Shown: positions 17,241-26,851, counted from the first letter of the stretch. The stretch: DNA of 64,000 bases from an uncultured Opitutia bacterium (GCA_903840415.1 CAIMFY010000109.1:1-64000); one strand, 5' to 3'. Notes: generated by a model not told the origin, from the sequence alone. Made by a program: numbers and translations.

Positions 17241-19814
17241 ATGGCCCAACTGTCGTCCGCCGCTGCCGATCTCCGCTTGCTCGATCCGTTTTGGAGCGAG
17301 CCCGTCGAGCGCACCGTCCTGCCCAACGGCCTCACGCTGATCCTTAAACCCGATCGCTCGGCGGCGCTCGCATCGGTGCAGGTGTGGGTCAAGACCGGCA
17401 GTATCCACGAGGCTGAAAATCTCGGCGCGGGCCTTTCGCACTTTGTCGAGCACATGCTGTTCAAGGGCACGGCGCGCCGCGCCGGTCGGGAAATTTCGGC
17501 GACCGTGCAAGCCCACGGCGGCTACATCAACGCCTACACGACGTTCGACCGCACCGTTTACTACATTGATCTTCCGAGCGAGCATACCGCCGTCGCGATC
17601 GACATGCTCGCCGACGCCGTGCTCCATTCTACGCTGCCGGCCGCCGAGGTTACGAAGGAGCGCGAGGTCATCCTCCGCGAGATCGCGATGACGCGCGACG
17701 ACCCGGACAACCGGCTGTGGGACACGCTCTTTGCCACCTCCTTTCGCGAACATCCCTTCCGTCAGCCGATCATCGGCCATCGCGATGTGTTTTCGGCCGT
17801 CACGCGCGACGATCTTTTCAACTATTACCGCGCACGCTACGTGCCGAACAATCTCGTGGTCGTCATTGTCGGCGACATTGATTTGGAAAAAACGCGCGCC
17901 GCTGTCGCCGAGCACTTTGGTGCCGCACCACGTTCGCGGCTCGCGCCCGTGCTCGTGCCGGCGGAGCCCCTCCAATTGGCGCCCCGGGCCGCGCATCGCT
18001 TTGAGGCGGTCGAACTCACCCGCGCCTCCCTGGCGTGGCCGATCCCCGGTCTCACCGACGTGGATGCGCCGGTGCTCGATCTGCTCGCGGCGATTTTGGG
18101 CCACGGTGACAGCTCAGTATTGTGGCAGGAAATTCGCGAGCAAGCCGGGCTCGTCCATACGATCGACGCGTCCGCTTGGAATCCCGGCACGAGCGGCCTG
18201 TTTTGCATTTCGTTCACGTGCGATGCCTTGAAACGCGAAGCCGCTACCGCGGCCATCGCACGCACGCTCGCTCGTCGAGTCACTCACGGGTTCACCGCAG
18301 CCCAGCTCAAGAAGGCGCTGCGCCAACTGGTCGTCGGTGAAATCAACATCCGCAAAACCATGAGCGGCCAGGCTTCGCGCCTCGGCGCCGCCGAAGTCAT
18401 CGTCGGCGATCTGGAGTTTAGCCGCAGCTATTTCGAACGCCTCCGCACCGTCGCGCCGGGCGAACTCAAACGGGCGCTTAAGCGCTACCTCGTGTCCGGC
18501 CGCCTGACCGCCGTTTCGATCAACCCGGTGGTTACCGCCGCCGCAACGGCGCCCGTGATGGTTGCAGTTGGTGCCACGCAGGATTTCACCGAGATGCGCT
18601 TGTCAAACGGCACGCGTCTGCTCCTGCAGCGCGATCCGCACCTCCCAAATTTGCATCTCCGCCTCGTCCTGCAGGCTGGTCCGCTCTTCGAGGCACCGGG
18701 CGAGCAGGGCTCGACGGCGTTGCTTGCGACGATGCTCACGAAAGACACGCGCACGCGCAGCGCCGCCTCCGTCGCCAACTTCATCGAGGAAGTCGGCGGA
18801 TCATTTTATCCGTTCTCGGGCAACAACAGTCTCGGCCTCGCCGCCGAGGTGCTGCCGCCCGACGCCGGCCGGGCGCTCACCGTCATCGCCAACGCGGTGC
18901 TCCAGCCCGCCTTCAAGGCCGCGACGGTCGCGACCGAACGTGACGCCCAACTCGCCGATCTCCAGCAGGATGCCGACGACGTCGTCACGCTGGCGCGTAA
19001 ACTTCTCCGGCAAAAATTCTTTGGCGCGCATCCGCTTGCGCTCGACGATCACGGCGACGCCGCGGGCGTGAAGGCGCTCACGGCGGCCTCGCTCGCCGCG
19101 TTGCATCGACGGCTGTGCGTCGGCGGCAACGTTGTTCTCGCCGTTGCCGGCGACTTCGATCCGAAGAAACTGACACCGAAGTTGAAAGAGTTCCTGAGCG
19201 AGTTGCCGCGTGGGACGTTGCCGCCGGTGTCGGCAATCTCAGAGCAGCGCCATCCGTTTCCCGCGCACGTCGGAGATTTCACTGAGATTCAAAAACGCGA
19301 ACAGGCCGTCGTGTTGCAGGCGTTTCCCGGTCCGCGGGCGCATGCGCCCGATTTCTATGTCGGTGAAGTGGCCGACGAGATTTTCAGTGGCATGGCGTCG
19401 CGGCTCTTCGAGCGGGTGCGCGAGGAGAAAGGCCTAGCGTATTTCGTGCGTTCCAGCCGCATCACCGGACTCGACGCCGGTATGTTTTATTTCTACGCCG
19501 GCACGCAGCCGGGGAAGGAAGCCGACGTGCTCGCCGAAATCGACGCCGAAATCGCGCGCGTCTCGGCGGGCGGAGTCGAGCCCGCCGAGCTGGCGCGCTG
19601 CCACGCCCGTCTGAAGGCCGGGCGCCGGCAGGCGATGCAGACCAACTCCTCGCGTGCGATGCAGGCCGGCCTCAACGCCTTGCAAGGCCAGCCGATCAAC
19701 GACTGGCGCAACTACGACGCCCGCATCGAGGCGGTCTCGGTAGCGGATCTTGCGGCTTTTGCCTCGCGCTATTTTACGCGGGTGCAGCGCACCCAACTCG
19801 TCGTCCGGCCGTGA
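17241..19814 (+). CDS. M16 family zinc metallopeptidase (double domain)
   Basis: The 857-residue product carries two tandem M16 halves. The first has the inverted zinc motif HFVEH (His67, Glu70, His71) and a fitting third ligand Glu147 in VILREIAM, 76 residues later. It continues with GHRDVFSAVTRDDLFNYYRARYVPNN. The second half (from about 450) lacks the zinc motif, as usual for the inactive partner. No clear signal peptide is visible at the chosen start, so location is uncertain. Relatives include pitrilysin/PqqL-like and mitochondrial processing peptidases. Confidence 0.9.
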   Translation: MAQLSSAAADLRLLDPFWSEPVERTVLPNGLTLILKPDRSAALASVQVWVKTGSIHEAENLGAGLSHFVEHMLFKGTARRAGREISATVQAHGGYINAYTTFDRTVYYIDLPSEHTAVAIDMLADAVLHSTLPAAEVTKEREVILREIAMTRDDPDNRLWDTLFATSFREHPFRQPIIGHRDVFSAVTRDDLFNYYRARYVPNNLVVVIVGDIDLEKTRAAVAEHFGAAPRSRLAPVLVPAEPLQLAPRAAHRFEAVELTRASLAWPIPGLTDVDAPVLDLLAAILGHGDSSVLWQEIREQAGLVHTIDASAWNPGTSGLFCISFTCDALKREAATAAIARTLARRVTHGFTAAQLKKALRQLVVGEINIRKTMSGQASRLGAAEVIVGDLEFSRSYFERLRTVAPGELKRALKRYLVSGRLTAVSINPVVTAAATAPVMVAVGATQDFTEMRLSNGTRLLLQRDPHLPNLHLRLVLQAGPLFEAPGEQGSTALLATMLTKDTRTRSAASVANFIEEVGGSFYPFSGNNSLGLAAEVLPPDAGRALTVIANAVLQPAFKAATVATERDAQLADLQQDADDVVTLARKLLRQKFFGAHPLALDDHGDAAGVKALTAASLAALHRRLCVGGNVVLAVAGDFDPKKLTPKLKEFLSELPRGTLPPVSAISEQRHPFPAHVGDFTEIQKREQAVVLQAFPGPRAHAPDFYVGEVADEIFSGMASRLFERVREEKGLAYFVRSSRITGLDAGMFYFYAGTQPGKEADVLAEIDAEIARVSAGGVEPAELARCHARLKAGRRQAMQTNSSRAMQAGLNALQGQPINDWRNYDARIEAVSVADLAAFASRYFTRVQRTQLVVRP

Positions 19815-19832
19815 TCCCGTTCGCCACCGGAG

Positions 19833-20672
19833 CTACTTTTTATCCACGAAACCGCCGCTCCATTTGAGCTTCGTGCGGACGACGGAGAAATGCTCGTAGC
19901 CCGCGCGCTGCGCGAGCGGCAGCCGGCGACGTGCGATGGTGATCTCGACGGGCGAACTCGTGCCGACCTTGAGGTTGCGCTGTCCATCCATCGCGACGAG
20001 CAGCCGCGAACCCGCCGAGCGGTTGAAGATGCGCACCTTAACCGTGTCGCGGAAAATGATTGTGCGGTTGCTCAGCGTGTGCGGACAGATGGGTGTCATT
20101 GCGATCACGGCCGCTGACGGATGGACAATCGGGCCGCCGGCGGAAAGGTTGTAGGCGGTCGATCCGGTCGGAGTGGAAAAAATCAGACCGTCGCAAGTGT
20201 AGTCGGTGACGAGTTCGCCGTCGGCCACCACCTCGAGCCGCACCAGTCGCGAGTTAATCTCGTCCTTGATGAGCACGTCGTTGAGCGCGAGATCGTGCAG
20301 ACCCGGGCGGGTGGAGCAGTCGAGCATCGCACGCTGATCGATGTGAAAGGCGCCGCCGAGCAGATCGGCAAAATGCACCAGAGCCTCGTCTGCGGAGAAC
20401 GTCGTCAGGAAGCCGAGGCTGCCGCGGTTGACGCCGATGATCGGCACCTTCGCACGGGCGGATTCGCGGGCGACACCGAGCAGCGTGCCGTCGCCGCCGA
20501 TTACGCAGCACGCGTCGCAGCCATCGAGCCAGCCTTGCGGCAGGCTTGAGCGCGAAGTCTGTTTGACCGTCGCACCCGCGCGCCGGGCAATGGTCGCCAG
20601 CTCACGGGCGAGCGCGGGCGCGCCGTCCTTGTCGTTGTTCACGACGAATGCGAGGTGGCGGATGGGCTTCAT
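19833..20672 (-). CDS. nadK: NAD kinase
   Basis: The enzyme phosphorylates NAD to NADP. The 279-residue product has the GGDGT motif (catalytic Asp61 in [12 protein letters not shown]), the LNDVLIKDE segment and the [20 protein letters not shown] glycine-rich region, all typical. ATG 20672 overlaps the tlyA stop by 4 nt; a longer open frame upstream is not part of the protein. It is the last gene of the minus-strand operon that begins with the M24 peptidase. Confidence 0.95.
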   Translation of the reverse strand: MKPIRHLAFVVNNDKDGAPALARELATIARRAGATVKQTSRSSLPQGWLDGCDACCVIGGDGTLLGVARESARAKVPIIGVNRGSLGFLTTFSADEALVHFADLLGGAFHIDQRAMLDCSTRPGLHDLALNDVLIKDEINSRLVRLEVVADGELVTDYTCDGLIFSTPTGSTAYNLSAGGPIVHPSAAVIAMTPICPHTLSNRTIIFRDTVKVRIFNRSAGSRLLVAMDGQRNLKVGTSSPVEITIARRRLPLAQRAGYEHFSVVRTKLKWSGGFVDKK

Positions 20673-21445
20673 GCGGAAGAGCCAGCGTGGCCATTTTCCT
20701 TCCGGAGTCCGAGCAGAAACTCGCGGTTGCCGTCCGCGCCGGTGATGGGCGAATCGATCGCGCCGAGGAGCCGTGCGCCGGCGAGCTGCGCCAGCGCGAA
20801 GTCGCGCACCCGGGCCAGCGCGGCGTCCTGCACGATGGCGTCGCGAATCACGCCGCGGCCTTTGTCGGCGGCGGCTTTGCCGGCTTCGAACTGCGGCTTC
20901 ACGAGTGCCACGAGCACGCCGGCCGCACGCAGTAGCGGCCACACCGCCGGCAGCACAGAAGTGAGCGAAATAAACGAAAGATCCATGACGATGGCGTCGA
21001 ACTCGCCGCGCGGCAGATCGGTGGCGGTGAGGTGGCGGGCGTTGAGTTGCTCGATGTTGGTCACGCGGGGATCGCCGCGGAGCTTGGCGTGCAACTGCGC
21101 GCGGCCGACATCAACACACACGACATCGGCGGCCCCCACCTGCAACACGCAGTCAGTAAATCCGCCGGTCGATGCTCCGACGTCGAGCACGTGGGCGCCG
21201 CGGAGATCAAGGGCGAATTTTTCGAGCGCGGCCGCGAGTTTCTCGCCGCCGCGGCTGACGAAGCGCGGTGGCCGCTCTACTATGAGATCGATATCTACAG
21301 AAAAAACCTTGCCGGGTTTGTCGAGTCGCTCGGTGCCGTGCAGCACCCGCCCGGTCATGATGAGCGCCTTCGCCTGCGTGCGGGTGGGGGTGAGACCGCG
21401 GGCAACGAGCAACTCGTCGAGGCGAAGTTTTTTTGGGGCACTCAT
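20669..21445 (-). CDS. tlyA: TlyA family rRNA 2'-O-methyltransferase
   Basis: The protein combines an S4 RNA-binding domain ([20 protein letters not shown], residues 5-65) with an FtsJ-like methyltransferase domain: SAM-binding [14 protein letters not shown], then [10 protein letters not shown] and [10 protein letters not shown]. Members methylate rRNA and are often mislabelled hemolysins. Length is 258 residues. Start 21445 gives a normal S4 N-terminus and overlaps the fpg stop by 4 nt; a longer frame reaches 21535 but adds non-homologous residues. tlyA beside nadK is common in bacteria. Confidence 0.93.
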   Translation of the reverse strand: MSAPKKLRLDELLVARGLTPTRTQAKALIMTGRVLHGTERLDKPGKVFSVDIDLIVERPPRFVSRGGEKLAAALEKFALDLRGAHVLDVGASTGGFTDCVLQVGAADVVCVDVGRAQLHAKLRGDPRVTNIEQLNARHLTATDLPRGEFDAIVMDLSFISLTSVLPAVWPLLRAAGVLVALVKPQFEAGKAAADKGRGVIRDAIVQDAALARVRDFALAQLAGARLLGAIDSPITGADGNREFLLGLRKENGHAGSSA

Positions 21446-22275
21446 GGTAGGGTGAGTTTTTGCCGCGCCGGCGACCAGCATGTCGTGCGGCCGCCGATTT
21501 CCTCGCGCACGAGCAGGCAACAGGATTTGGGACAACGGCCACCTTCAGCCCAACGGTGCCAGAATAACCAAGTGCGGGGAATGTTCACGTTGAGGTCAGG
21601 CGGCAGGTGATCGCCGCGCCCTGCGATGGTGTCGAGCGCGAGCCGGCAGACGCGACGACATTCGCGCCAGAGTTTTTGGGTTTCCGCGACCGAGAGCGAA
21701 CCGGCGAGTCGGGCCGGATGAATCGCAGCGCGCCAGAGAATTTCGTCGGCCATCCAGTTGCCGATACCTGGAAACCGTTCCTGCATCAGCAGCACCGCTT
21801 TGATCGGTGCGCGGGCGCGGCGGCGGAGAAATGAGGCGATGAGTTCGGCGGTGAACGCGTCCGATAAAATCGCCGGGGCGATCTTCGTCCACCACGACGG
21901 TGGTTCGGCGCCGCGGTGGAATTGCACGCGGCCAAACATCCGCGGATCGGTGAACACAAGGGCGTGGCGCTTAGTCGTGAGCACGAGGTGGTCGTGTTTC
22001 TGCGGTGTGTAGCCGGGCGGCTCGGCGCGGAGTTCGCCGCTCATGCCGAGGTGGACGCCGAGCCACGCTCCGCCGTTGAAGCGGAAGAGCATCTGTTTCG
22101 CGCGGGCTTCCGATCCGACGAAGCGCGCGCCGGTGAGGGCACGTCGAAGGACTGGAACGCCGGTGCCTCGAAAGATCTTCGCTCGATCATGCGTCTGCAC
22201 CACAGTAATTTTTTGGCCGCGGGCGGCGAGGTGCCAGCGTTTGCGGAAAAACTCAGCCTCGGCAAGCTCGGGCAT
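21442..22275 (-). CDS. Formamidopyrimidine-DNA glycosylase-like protein with degenerate zinc finger
   Basis: Fpg/Nei proteins excise oxidised bases. The N-terminus [10 protein letters not shown] keeps catalytic Pro2 and Glu3, though the usual LPEVE is altered. The beta-hairpin Lys is likely in [10 protein letters not shown], and the H2TH region in [20 protein letters not shown] is good. The C-terminal zinc finger is damaged: the first half reads CPKSCC, and the expected CPxCQ end reads CWSPARQ, so the third and fourth ligands appear as Ser and Arg. Length is 277 residues. It may be a zinc-free variant of the Nei/Fpg family. It overlaps tlyA by 4 nt. Confidence 0.85.
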   Translation of the reverse strand: MPELAEAEFFRKRWHLAARGQKITVVQTHDRAKIFRGTGVPVLRRALTGARFVGSEARAKQMLFRFNGGAWLGVHLGMSGELRAEPPGYTPQKHDHLVLTTKRHALVFTDPRMFGRVQFHRGAEPPSWWTKIAPAILSDAFTAELIASFLRRRARAPIKAVLLMQERFPGIGNWMADEILWRAAIHPARLAGSLSVAETQKLWRECRRVCRLALDTIAGRGDHLPPDLNVNIPRTWLFWHRWAEGGRCPKSCCLLVREEIGGRTTCWSPARQKLTLP

Positions 22276-22285
22276 GACGCAGAAG

Positions 22286-22816
22286 TCAGAACAGCGTCGC
22301 AGCAAAAGCAGGAAAATCGGCGAACACCGGCACGCCGTGCTGCACGACTTCGGGCAGCGACCGCGGATCGATTTTGCCGGTTTGCACGGCGGCGACGTGG
22401 ATTTTCGCGGCGAGGCCGGCACCGATGTCGGCGGCGGAATCGCCGACCATCCAGCACTGCGCGGGATCGAGCGCGTGGACGGCGAGGGTTTCGAGGATGA
22501 AGCGGGGCGAGGGTTTGCGGTAGCCGCCAGGCTGGGCGGGCCAGTCGGGAGCGATGCAGATGCCATCGAAGATCGGGAGCGGCAGGCCGAGCAATGCTTC
22601 CATGCGAGCGTTGACGAGGTGGGTGTCCTCGAGCGTGTGCAGGCCGCGGCCAATGCCGGACTGGTTGGTGAAGAGGAAAAGTTTGAAGCCGAGCGAGCGG
22701 GCGCGGCCGAGCGCAGCTGCGACTCCGGGAAAAAGCTCCACGCCGGCGGGATCGGCGAGATAAACTTTGTCGATGATGAGCGTGCCGTCGCGGTCGAGGA
22801 ACAGCGCCCGGCTCAT
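22286..22816 (-). CDS. gmhB: D-glycero-D-manno-heptose 1,7-bisphosphate 7-phosphatase
   Basis: GmhB removes the 7-phosphate in ADP-heptose synthesis for the LPS inner core. The 176-residue HAD protein starts MSRALFLDRDGTLI (nucleophile Asp8 and Asp10) and continues with FLFTNQSGIGRG and the Lys and Asp motifs in YRKPSPRF and MVGDSAADIGAG. ATG 22816 overlaps the stop of the heptose kinase by 4 nt. Side by side, the two provide consecutive steps of one pathway. Confidence 0.93.
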   Translation of the reverse strand: MSRALFLDRDGTLIIDKVYLADPAGVELFPGVAAALGRARSLGFKLFLFTNQSGIGRGLHTLEDTHLVNARMEALLGLPLPIFDGICIAPDWPAQPGGYRKPSPRFILETLAVHALDPAQCWMVGDSAADIGAGLAAKIHVAAVQTGKIDPRSLPEVVQHGVPVFADFPAFAATLF

Positions 22817-23790
22817 GATTCGTGCGCGACGTAGGCCTGCAACTCGGCGGGAGTCACGGTGGCGGTGCCGAGCTTCGCGACGACGACGCCGGCGGCGGCA
22901 TTGGCGAAATGGGCTGCGCTCTCCAGTTTGGCGCCGGCGGTGAGGGCGAGCACGAGCGCGGCGAGCGAAGTGTCGCCGGCGCCGGACACATCGAAGACTT
23001 CGCGGGCGGCCGTCGGGATCGTTTTGAGGATTTTCCCGCCGGAGCTGAGAAGCATGCCTTCGGCGCCGAGGGTGATCACGAGATATTTCGTCGCGTAGCG
23101 CTCGTGCAAACGCGCGCAGACGGCGGCGGCGGAAAATGACGCGTGGGGCGCGAGTTCGATCCCGGCGAGCTGAAGCGACTCTTGCTTGTTCGGCGTGATG
23201 AGGTCGAGACCGTGAAACGCGAGCGCGCGCTTCGGCTTCGGATCGAGGGCGATGAACTTGCCCGCGGCGCGGGCCAACTGGGTGACACGGGTGACGTTGG
23301 CGTTGTTGAGCACGCCTTTCGCATAGTCGGAAAGAACGATGGCATCGCACGCGGCGATTTCCTGCGCGAGGAGCGCCTCGGCTTGCGCCGCACTGACGTA
23401 ATATGTGGCGGGCGTGGATTCGCGATCGATGCGGCAGAGTTGCTGGCGTTGCACCATCACGCGCGTTTTCACGATCGTCTGGCCGTCGCCTGGTGTGCTG
23501 AGCGTGGCAATCTTTTTCTCGTGGAGTGCGGCGGTGAGTTTGCGGCCCGCCTCATCCTCGCCGAAGTAGCCGGCGACAGTGCAGCGGGCGCCGAGCGAGG
23601 CGATGTTGAGGGCGACATTGCCGGCGCCGCCCGCGGTCCACGTTTCGCGATCCACATCGATCACCGGCACGGGCGCTTCTGGTGAGATGCGGGTGGCGTC
23701 GCCCCACACATAACGATCAAGCATCACATCGCCGAAGACGAGGATACGTAGGCGGGAGATTTTTTTGAGGAGCGCCGGGAGGTATTTCAT
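22813..23790 (-). CDS. rfaE1: D-glycero-beta-D-manno-heptose-7-phosphate kinase
   Basis: This 325-residue PfkB-family kinase corresponds to the first half of E. coli HldE. Markers are ILVFGDVMLDRYVWGDATRI, the ISPEAPVPV substrate segment, TAGGAGNVALNIA, and the anion-hole/catalytic GAGDTSLAALVLAL near residue 267. The nucleotidyltransferase half is absent, so a separate rfaE2 must exist elsewhere for ADP-heptose. It lies 4 nt after the M24 peptidase and overlaps gmhB. Confidence 0.94.
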   Translation of the reverse strand: MKYLPALLKKISRLRILVFGDVMLDRYVWGDATRISPEAPVPVIDVDRETWTAGGAGNVALNIASLGARCTVAGYFGEDEAGRKLTAALHEKKIATLSTPGDGQTIVKTRVMVQRQQLCRIDRESTPATYYVSAAQAEALLAQEIAACDAIVLSDYAKGVLNNANVTRVTQLARAAGKFIALDPKPKRALAFHGLDLITPNKQESLQLAGIELAPHASFSAAAVCARLHERYATKYLVITLGAEGMLLSSGGKILKTIPTAAREVFDVSGAGDTSLAALVLALTAGAKLESAAHFANAAAGVVVAKLGTATVTPAELQAYVAHES

Positions 23791-23794
23791 CGGG

Positions 23795-24937
23795 TCAACG
23801 CAGTTCCCAATCGTAGTGATAACACGAAAGCATCTTCGGCGTGGCGGCGGTCACCTGCACGACGTCCTCGATGCGGCAGCCGCCGAGGCCGGGGTAATAA
23901 AGGCCGGGCTCGACGGTGACGACGGAGCCTTTCTTCAGCGGGTAATCGATCGCCGGGCTCATCCGTGGCGGCTCATGCACCGCGAGGCCCAGTCCGTGGC
24001 CGGTGCCGTGGAAAAATCCGACCGAGCCCTTTGGCGTGGCCTTGGTCTCGTAGCCGCGCGTGGTGAAAATCTCGACGCATTTCAGGTGCACCGCGCGGCC
24101 GTTGACGCCGGCGCGAATCATCTTGAGCGCGGCGAGTTGGGCGGCGCGGACCGCGGCGACGAGTGCGCGCTGGGCGTCGCTCGCCGGGCCGCGGAGGAAA
24201 GTGCGCGTCATGTCGCCGTGATAACCGGTCGTCGTGACGCGCGGGAAAATATCCACGATGAGGAGTTCGTGTGGGCGGATCGCGCCAGAGCCGCGCTCGT
24301 GCGGGTCGCACGCCTGATCGCCACCGGCGACGATGGTATTGGACGACACGCCACCAGCCTCGAGGATCGCGACTTCGATGGCAAACTTCAGTAGCTCGCT
24401 GGTGACGAGTTGTCCGCGATGCCGCAGGGAGTGCCCGCTGATTTTACTGGCACGCAGGATTTTTTCGACGGCAGCGAAGCCGAGCGCGCTGAGCCGGTTG
24501 CCCTCGCGGATCGCGGCGGCTTCGGCGGGCGTCTTGATTTCGCGCCCCGGAAACAGCGCGCCGTCGGCGAGATCAAGGTCGAGGCCGAGTTCGAATAGCT
24601 GGTCGTAGACTTTTGCGGGAAAATCCTCCGGCACCGTGAAGCGGTGTTGCTTGAAATCCTTCGCGAGCAGGTAAATCACTTCGGCCGGGCCGGGTTGGCG
24701 CTGCGGCCAGAGTTCGCGGGCGCGTTTGGTGTAGGCTTCGAGCGGGAGCACGACGTCGAAGTCGGAGGTTTTCTTCACGCGACCGAATTCCAAGGCGCTG
24801 ACAACTGCATATTTTTTGCCGCGAAGACCGAAGGCGACAAAGGCGTCGGGCACGCTCACCTGCCCGAAGTAGAGGGCATCCGAGCTGTGTTCGGTCGCGG
24901 CGTAGAGGAGGGGAGGCGGAGTATTTTTTGAGGCCAA
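23795..24937 (-). CDS. M24 family peptidase (Xaa-Pro aminopeptidase-like)
   Basis: The 380-residue product has the pita-bread fold ligands in order: Asp229 in LLIVDIFP, Asp242 in YHGDMTRT, His314 in GTGHGLGLAVHE, Glu343 in VTVEPGLY and Glu357 in CRIEDVV. An N-terminal creatinase-like domain (about 1-130) precedes them. It is most likely a cytoplasmic aminopeptidase P-like enzyme or Xaa-Pro dipeptidase. It is the first gene of the minus-strand operon with rfaE1, gmhB, fpg, tlyA and nadK. Confidence 0.9.
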   Translation of the reverse strand: MASKNTPPPLLYAATEHSSDALYFGQVSVPDAFVAFGLRGKKYAVVSALEFGRVKKTSDFDVVLPLEAYTKRARELWPQRQPGPAEVIYLLAKDFKQHRFTVPEDFPAKVYDQLFELGLDLDLADGALFPGREIKTPAEAAAIREGNRLSALGFAAVEKILRASKISGHSLRHRGQLVTSELLKFAIEVAILEAGGVSSNTIVAGGDQACDPHERGSGAIRPHELLIVDIFPRVTTTGYHGDMTRTFLRGPASDAQRALVAAVRAAQLAALKMIRAGVNGRAVHLKCVEIFTTRGYETKATPKGSVGFFHGTGHGLGLAVHEPPRMSPAIDYPLKKGSVVTVEPGLYYPGLGGCRIEDVVQVTAATPKMLSCYHYDWELR

Positions 24938-24954
24938 GGCGCGCTATTTGTAGC

Positions 24955-24971
24955 GGCGGTCTATGACCGCC
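24955..24971. repeat. Palindrome GGCGGTC-TAT-GACCGCC
   Basis: Perfect 7-bp arms around TAT, in the space between the M24 peptidase and the glutaminyl cyclotransferase gene. The 17-nt string GCGGTCTATGACCGCCG recurs at 28736-28752, and a variant with GCT in the loop forms the terminator at 17192. This suggests a small family of extragenic palindromes. Confidence 0.6.
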
Positions 24972-25043
24972 GACGAGAATTAAGTGTGAGGCATTCAGCG
25001 GTCATAAGGCGCAGCTAGAGAGCCGGAATTTCGCACCCGAACC

Positions 25044-25853
25044 TCACTTTGGCCGCACGCGGACCTCGAACAGCTTCGGCCAGTTTTTTCCGGTGACGAA
25101 GAGCCGGTCGCCCGCGGCGTCGTAGGCGATGCCGTTGAGCACATCGATGCCGCCACCGCGATAATCGTCGGGCGTGAGCAATCCGGAAAAATCGATGAGC
25201 CCGAGCAGTCGGCCCGTCGCAGGATCGATGCGGGCGATGGTCTGGGTCTGCCAAATGTTCGCGTAGAGTTCGCCCTTCACCCATTCGAGTTCGTTGAGTT
25301 GAGTGAGCGGTTGGCCGCTGCGCCGCACGCCGATCGTGCGCGTGACCTTGAAGGTCGCCGGGTCGAGGAAGCGGATTTGATCCGAGCCGTCGCTCATGAT
25401 GAGCGAGTGGCCGTCGGTCGTGAGACCCCAGCCTTCGCCGGTGTAGGTGAACTCGCGCTCCGGCTCGAACGAGTCGAGCCCGTAGACGAAGCCCACCTGG
25501 TTTTTCCACGTGAGCTGATAAATTCTTCCGCCGAGCACGGTCATGCCCTCGCCGAAATACTGCGACGACAGCCGCACCTGCTGGAGCACGCGGCCGGAGG
25601 ACAAATCAACTTTGCGCAGCTCGGAGCGGCCGTTGAGTCCGGTGCTTTCGAGGAGGATCCCTTTGAGGAAAACTAGTCCCTCGGTGAAGGCACCGCGGTC
25701 GTGCGGAAACACGTTGATCACGTCGTAGGTGTAGGCCACCGGTTCGGCCTCCGCAGCGACGGGCGGCGGGATCACGTCGGCCGCTGGGGTCGGCTGCTTG
25801 CCGCAACCGGCCAGTGCCACTGTCGCTCCGAGCCACCAGACCGCGGCCTTCAT
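25044..25853 (-). CDS. Glutaminyl-peptide cyclotransferase, lipoprotein
   Basis: The 269-residue product matches the plant-type glutamine cyclotransferase family, a five-bladed propeller that converts N-terminal Gln to pyroglutamate: FPHDRGAFTEGLVFLKGILL, FGEGMTVLGGRIYQLTWKNQ, EGWGLTTDGHSLIMSDGS, LNELEWVKGELYANIWQT and the final GIAYDAAGDRLFVTGKNWP. The N-terminus (WWLGATVALAGC) is a lipoprotein signal with lipidation at Cys17. It lies 4 nt after the preceding unknown gene. Confidence 0.9.
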   Translation of the reverse strand: MKAAVWWLGATVALAGCGKQPTPAADVIPPPVAAEAEPVAYTYDVINVFPHDRGAFTEGLVFLKGILLESTGLNGRSELRKVDLSSGRVLQQVRLSSQYFGEGMTVLGGRIYQLTWKNQVGFVYGLDSFEPEREFTYTGEGWGLTTDGHSLIMSDGSDQIRFLDPATFKVTRTIGVRRSGQPLTQLNELEWVKGELYANIWQTQTIARIDPATGRLLGLIDFSGLLTPDDYRGGGIDVLNGIAYDAAGDRLFVTGKNWPKLFEVRVRPK

Positions 25854-25857
25854 CGCA

Positions 25858-26295
25858 TCATTCTTTCGGGATGTCGTTGTTTGTCTTGAGGACGAGCACG
25901 GGCGTCTTCGTCTTTACCCAGACATCAGTCTCCTTGAAAAACTTTGCCGGCACATTTTCGATCGCTTCGCCAACGGTTTTCACGGGGAGGAGCTGGCCCT
26001 TTTTGGTTGTGTTGAAATCGTAGGCGCTGCGGAAGACGCGGTCGGGCGTGGTCGCGGGGCTTTCGCTCTCGGGGATCTGCAACACCCAGCCGACGAGATC
26101 GGTCTTCGGCATCTTGCCGTCGGGATCGCTCACGACGATCACAAACTGTTTTTTCACCGCGGGCGGCTTCTCGTCGTCGCCGGGATCGGGTTGGACGGCG
26201 AGGTTCATCTCCTCGACGACTTTGCGGAGGAGGGCGGGATCGATGTGGTTCTTCTTCAGAATCTCGGCGACTTTGCTGACGTCAATTTTGGCCAT
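25858..26295 (-). CDS. Conserved hypothetical protein
   Basis: The 145-residue product is not recognised. It opens with a helical, charged region (MAKIDVSKVAEILKKNHIDP) followed by an acidic linker (QPDPGDDEKPP). A more globular part, KKQFVIVVSDPDGKMPKTDL, comes next, and the end is rich in Val and Lys. No signal peptide or membrane helix is seen. It sits between a single-domain response regulator upstream (118 nt) and the glutaminyl cyclotransferase (4 nt downstream), all on the minus strand. Confidence 0.65.
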   Translation of the reverse strand: MAKIDVSKVAEILKKNHIDPALLRKVVEEMNLAVQPDPGDDEKPPAVKKQFVIVVSDPDGKMPKTDLVGWVLQIPESESPATTPDRVFRSAYDFNTTKKGQLLPVKTVGEAIENVPAKFFKETDVWVKTKTPVLVLKTNNDIPKE

Positions 26296-26413
26296 GGTCG
26301 GTGTGCTTTGGTAAGAGGGGAACGAAAGGACACGAAGCTCCGCGGATGACAAAGCCAATCTTCGGGCCGGAGCGATTGCTCGGGCGAGTAAATCTGCCGA
26401 AGACCGACCGGCG

Positions 26414-26851
26414 TCAGTTTGCCTCAGCCGGCGGTGTGGTGGAGGCGTTCCCGGCGGCGAGCGCTTCGCGGGCGATGGTGAGGAGTTGGTCCATCTTGAA
26501 AGGTTTGGCGAGAACGCGGGCGGCGCCGAGTTTCGCGGCGAGGTTGAGGAACAGATCGCGGTTGAGCGGCACATCGCCCGAGATCGCGATCACGGGCAGG
26601 TGCGGGTGGCTGTAGCGGAGCTCGGTCAGTGTTTCGAGTCCGTCGCGCTCTGGCATCGAGACGTCGGTGATGATGAGGTCGATGCGGCGTTCGCGAAGAA
26701 TGGTGGAGACGCGGCGGCCATCGGGGGCGGAGCTGACGTCGAAGCCGGCTTGCGTGAGCACTTCGGAAATCAGCGTGCGATACGCCTCGTTGTCTTCGAG
26801 CACGAGGACCGCAGGCATTATCGGGAGCGGCTGGGCTGAGGAAGCGTTCAT
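26414..26851 (-). CDS. Single-domain response regulator
   Basis: The 145-residue protein is a receiver domain with short tails and no output domain. Acidic pocket residues Glu19 and Asp20 lie in VLVLEDNEAY, the phosphoacceptor is Asp63 in LIITDVSMPERDG, and the conserved Ser and Lys are in VIAISGD and VLAKPF. The Ala/Thr/Pro-rich end (NASTTPPAEAN) looks disordered. No kinase is adjacent; the hybrid kinases at 40-44 kb are distant. An internal ATG (MPAVLVLED) is an alternative start. Confidence 0.9.
   Translation of the reverse strand: MNASSAQPLPIMPAVLVLEDNEAYRTLISEVLTQAGFDVSSAPDGRRVSTILRERRIDLIITDVSMPERDGLETLTELRYSHPHLPVIAISGDVPLNRDLFLNLAAKLGAARVLAKPFKMDQLLTIAREALAAGNASTTPPAEAN

Noticed and set aside
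24955-24971. Palindrome as an operator for the M24 peptidase operon
   Set aside because: The same string recurs at an unrelated intergenic site, so a dispersed repeat is the better reading, though regulation is not excluded.
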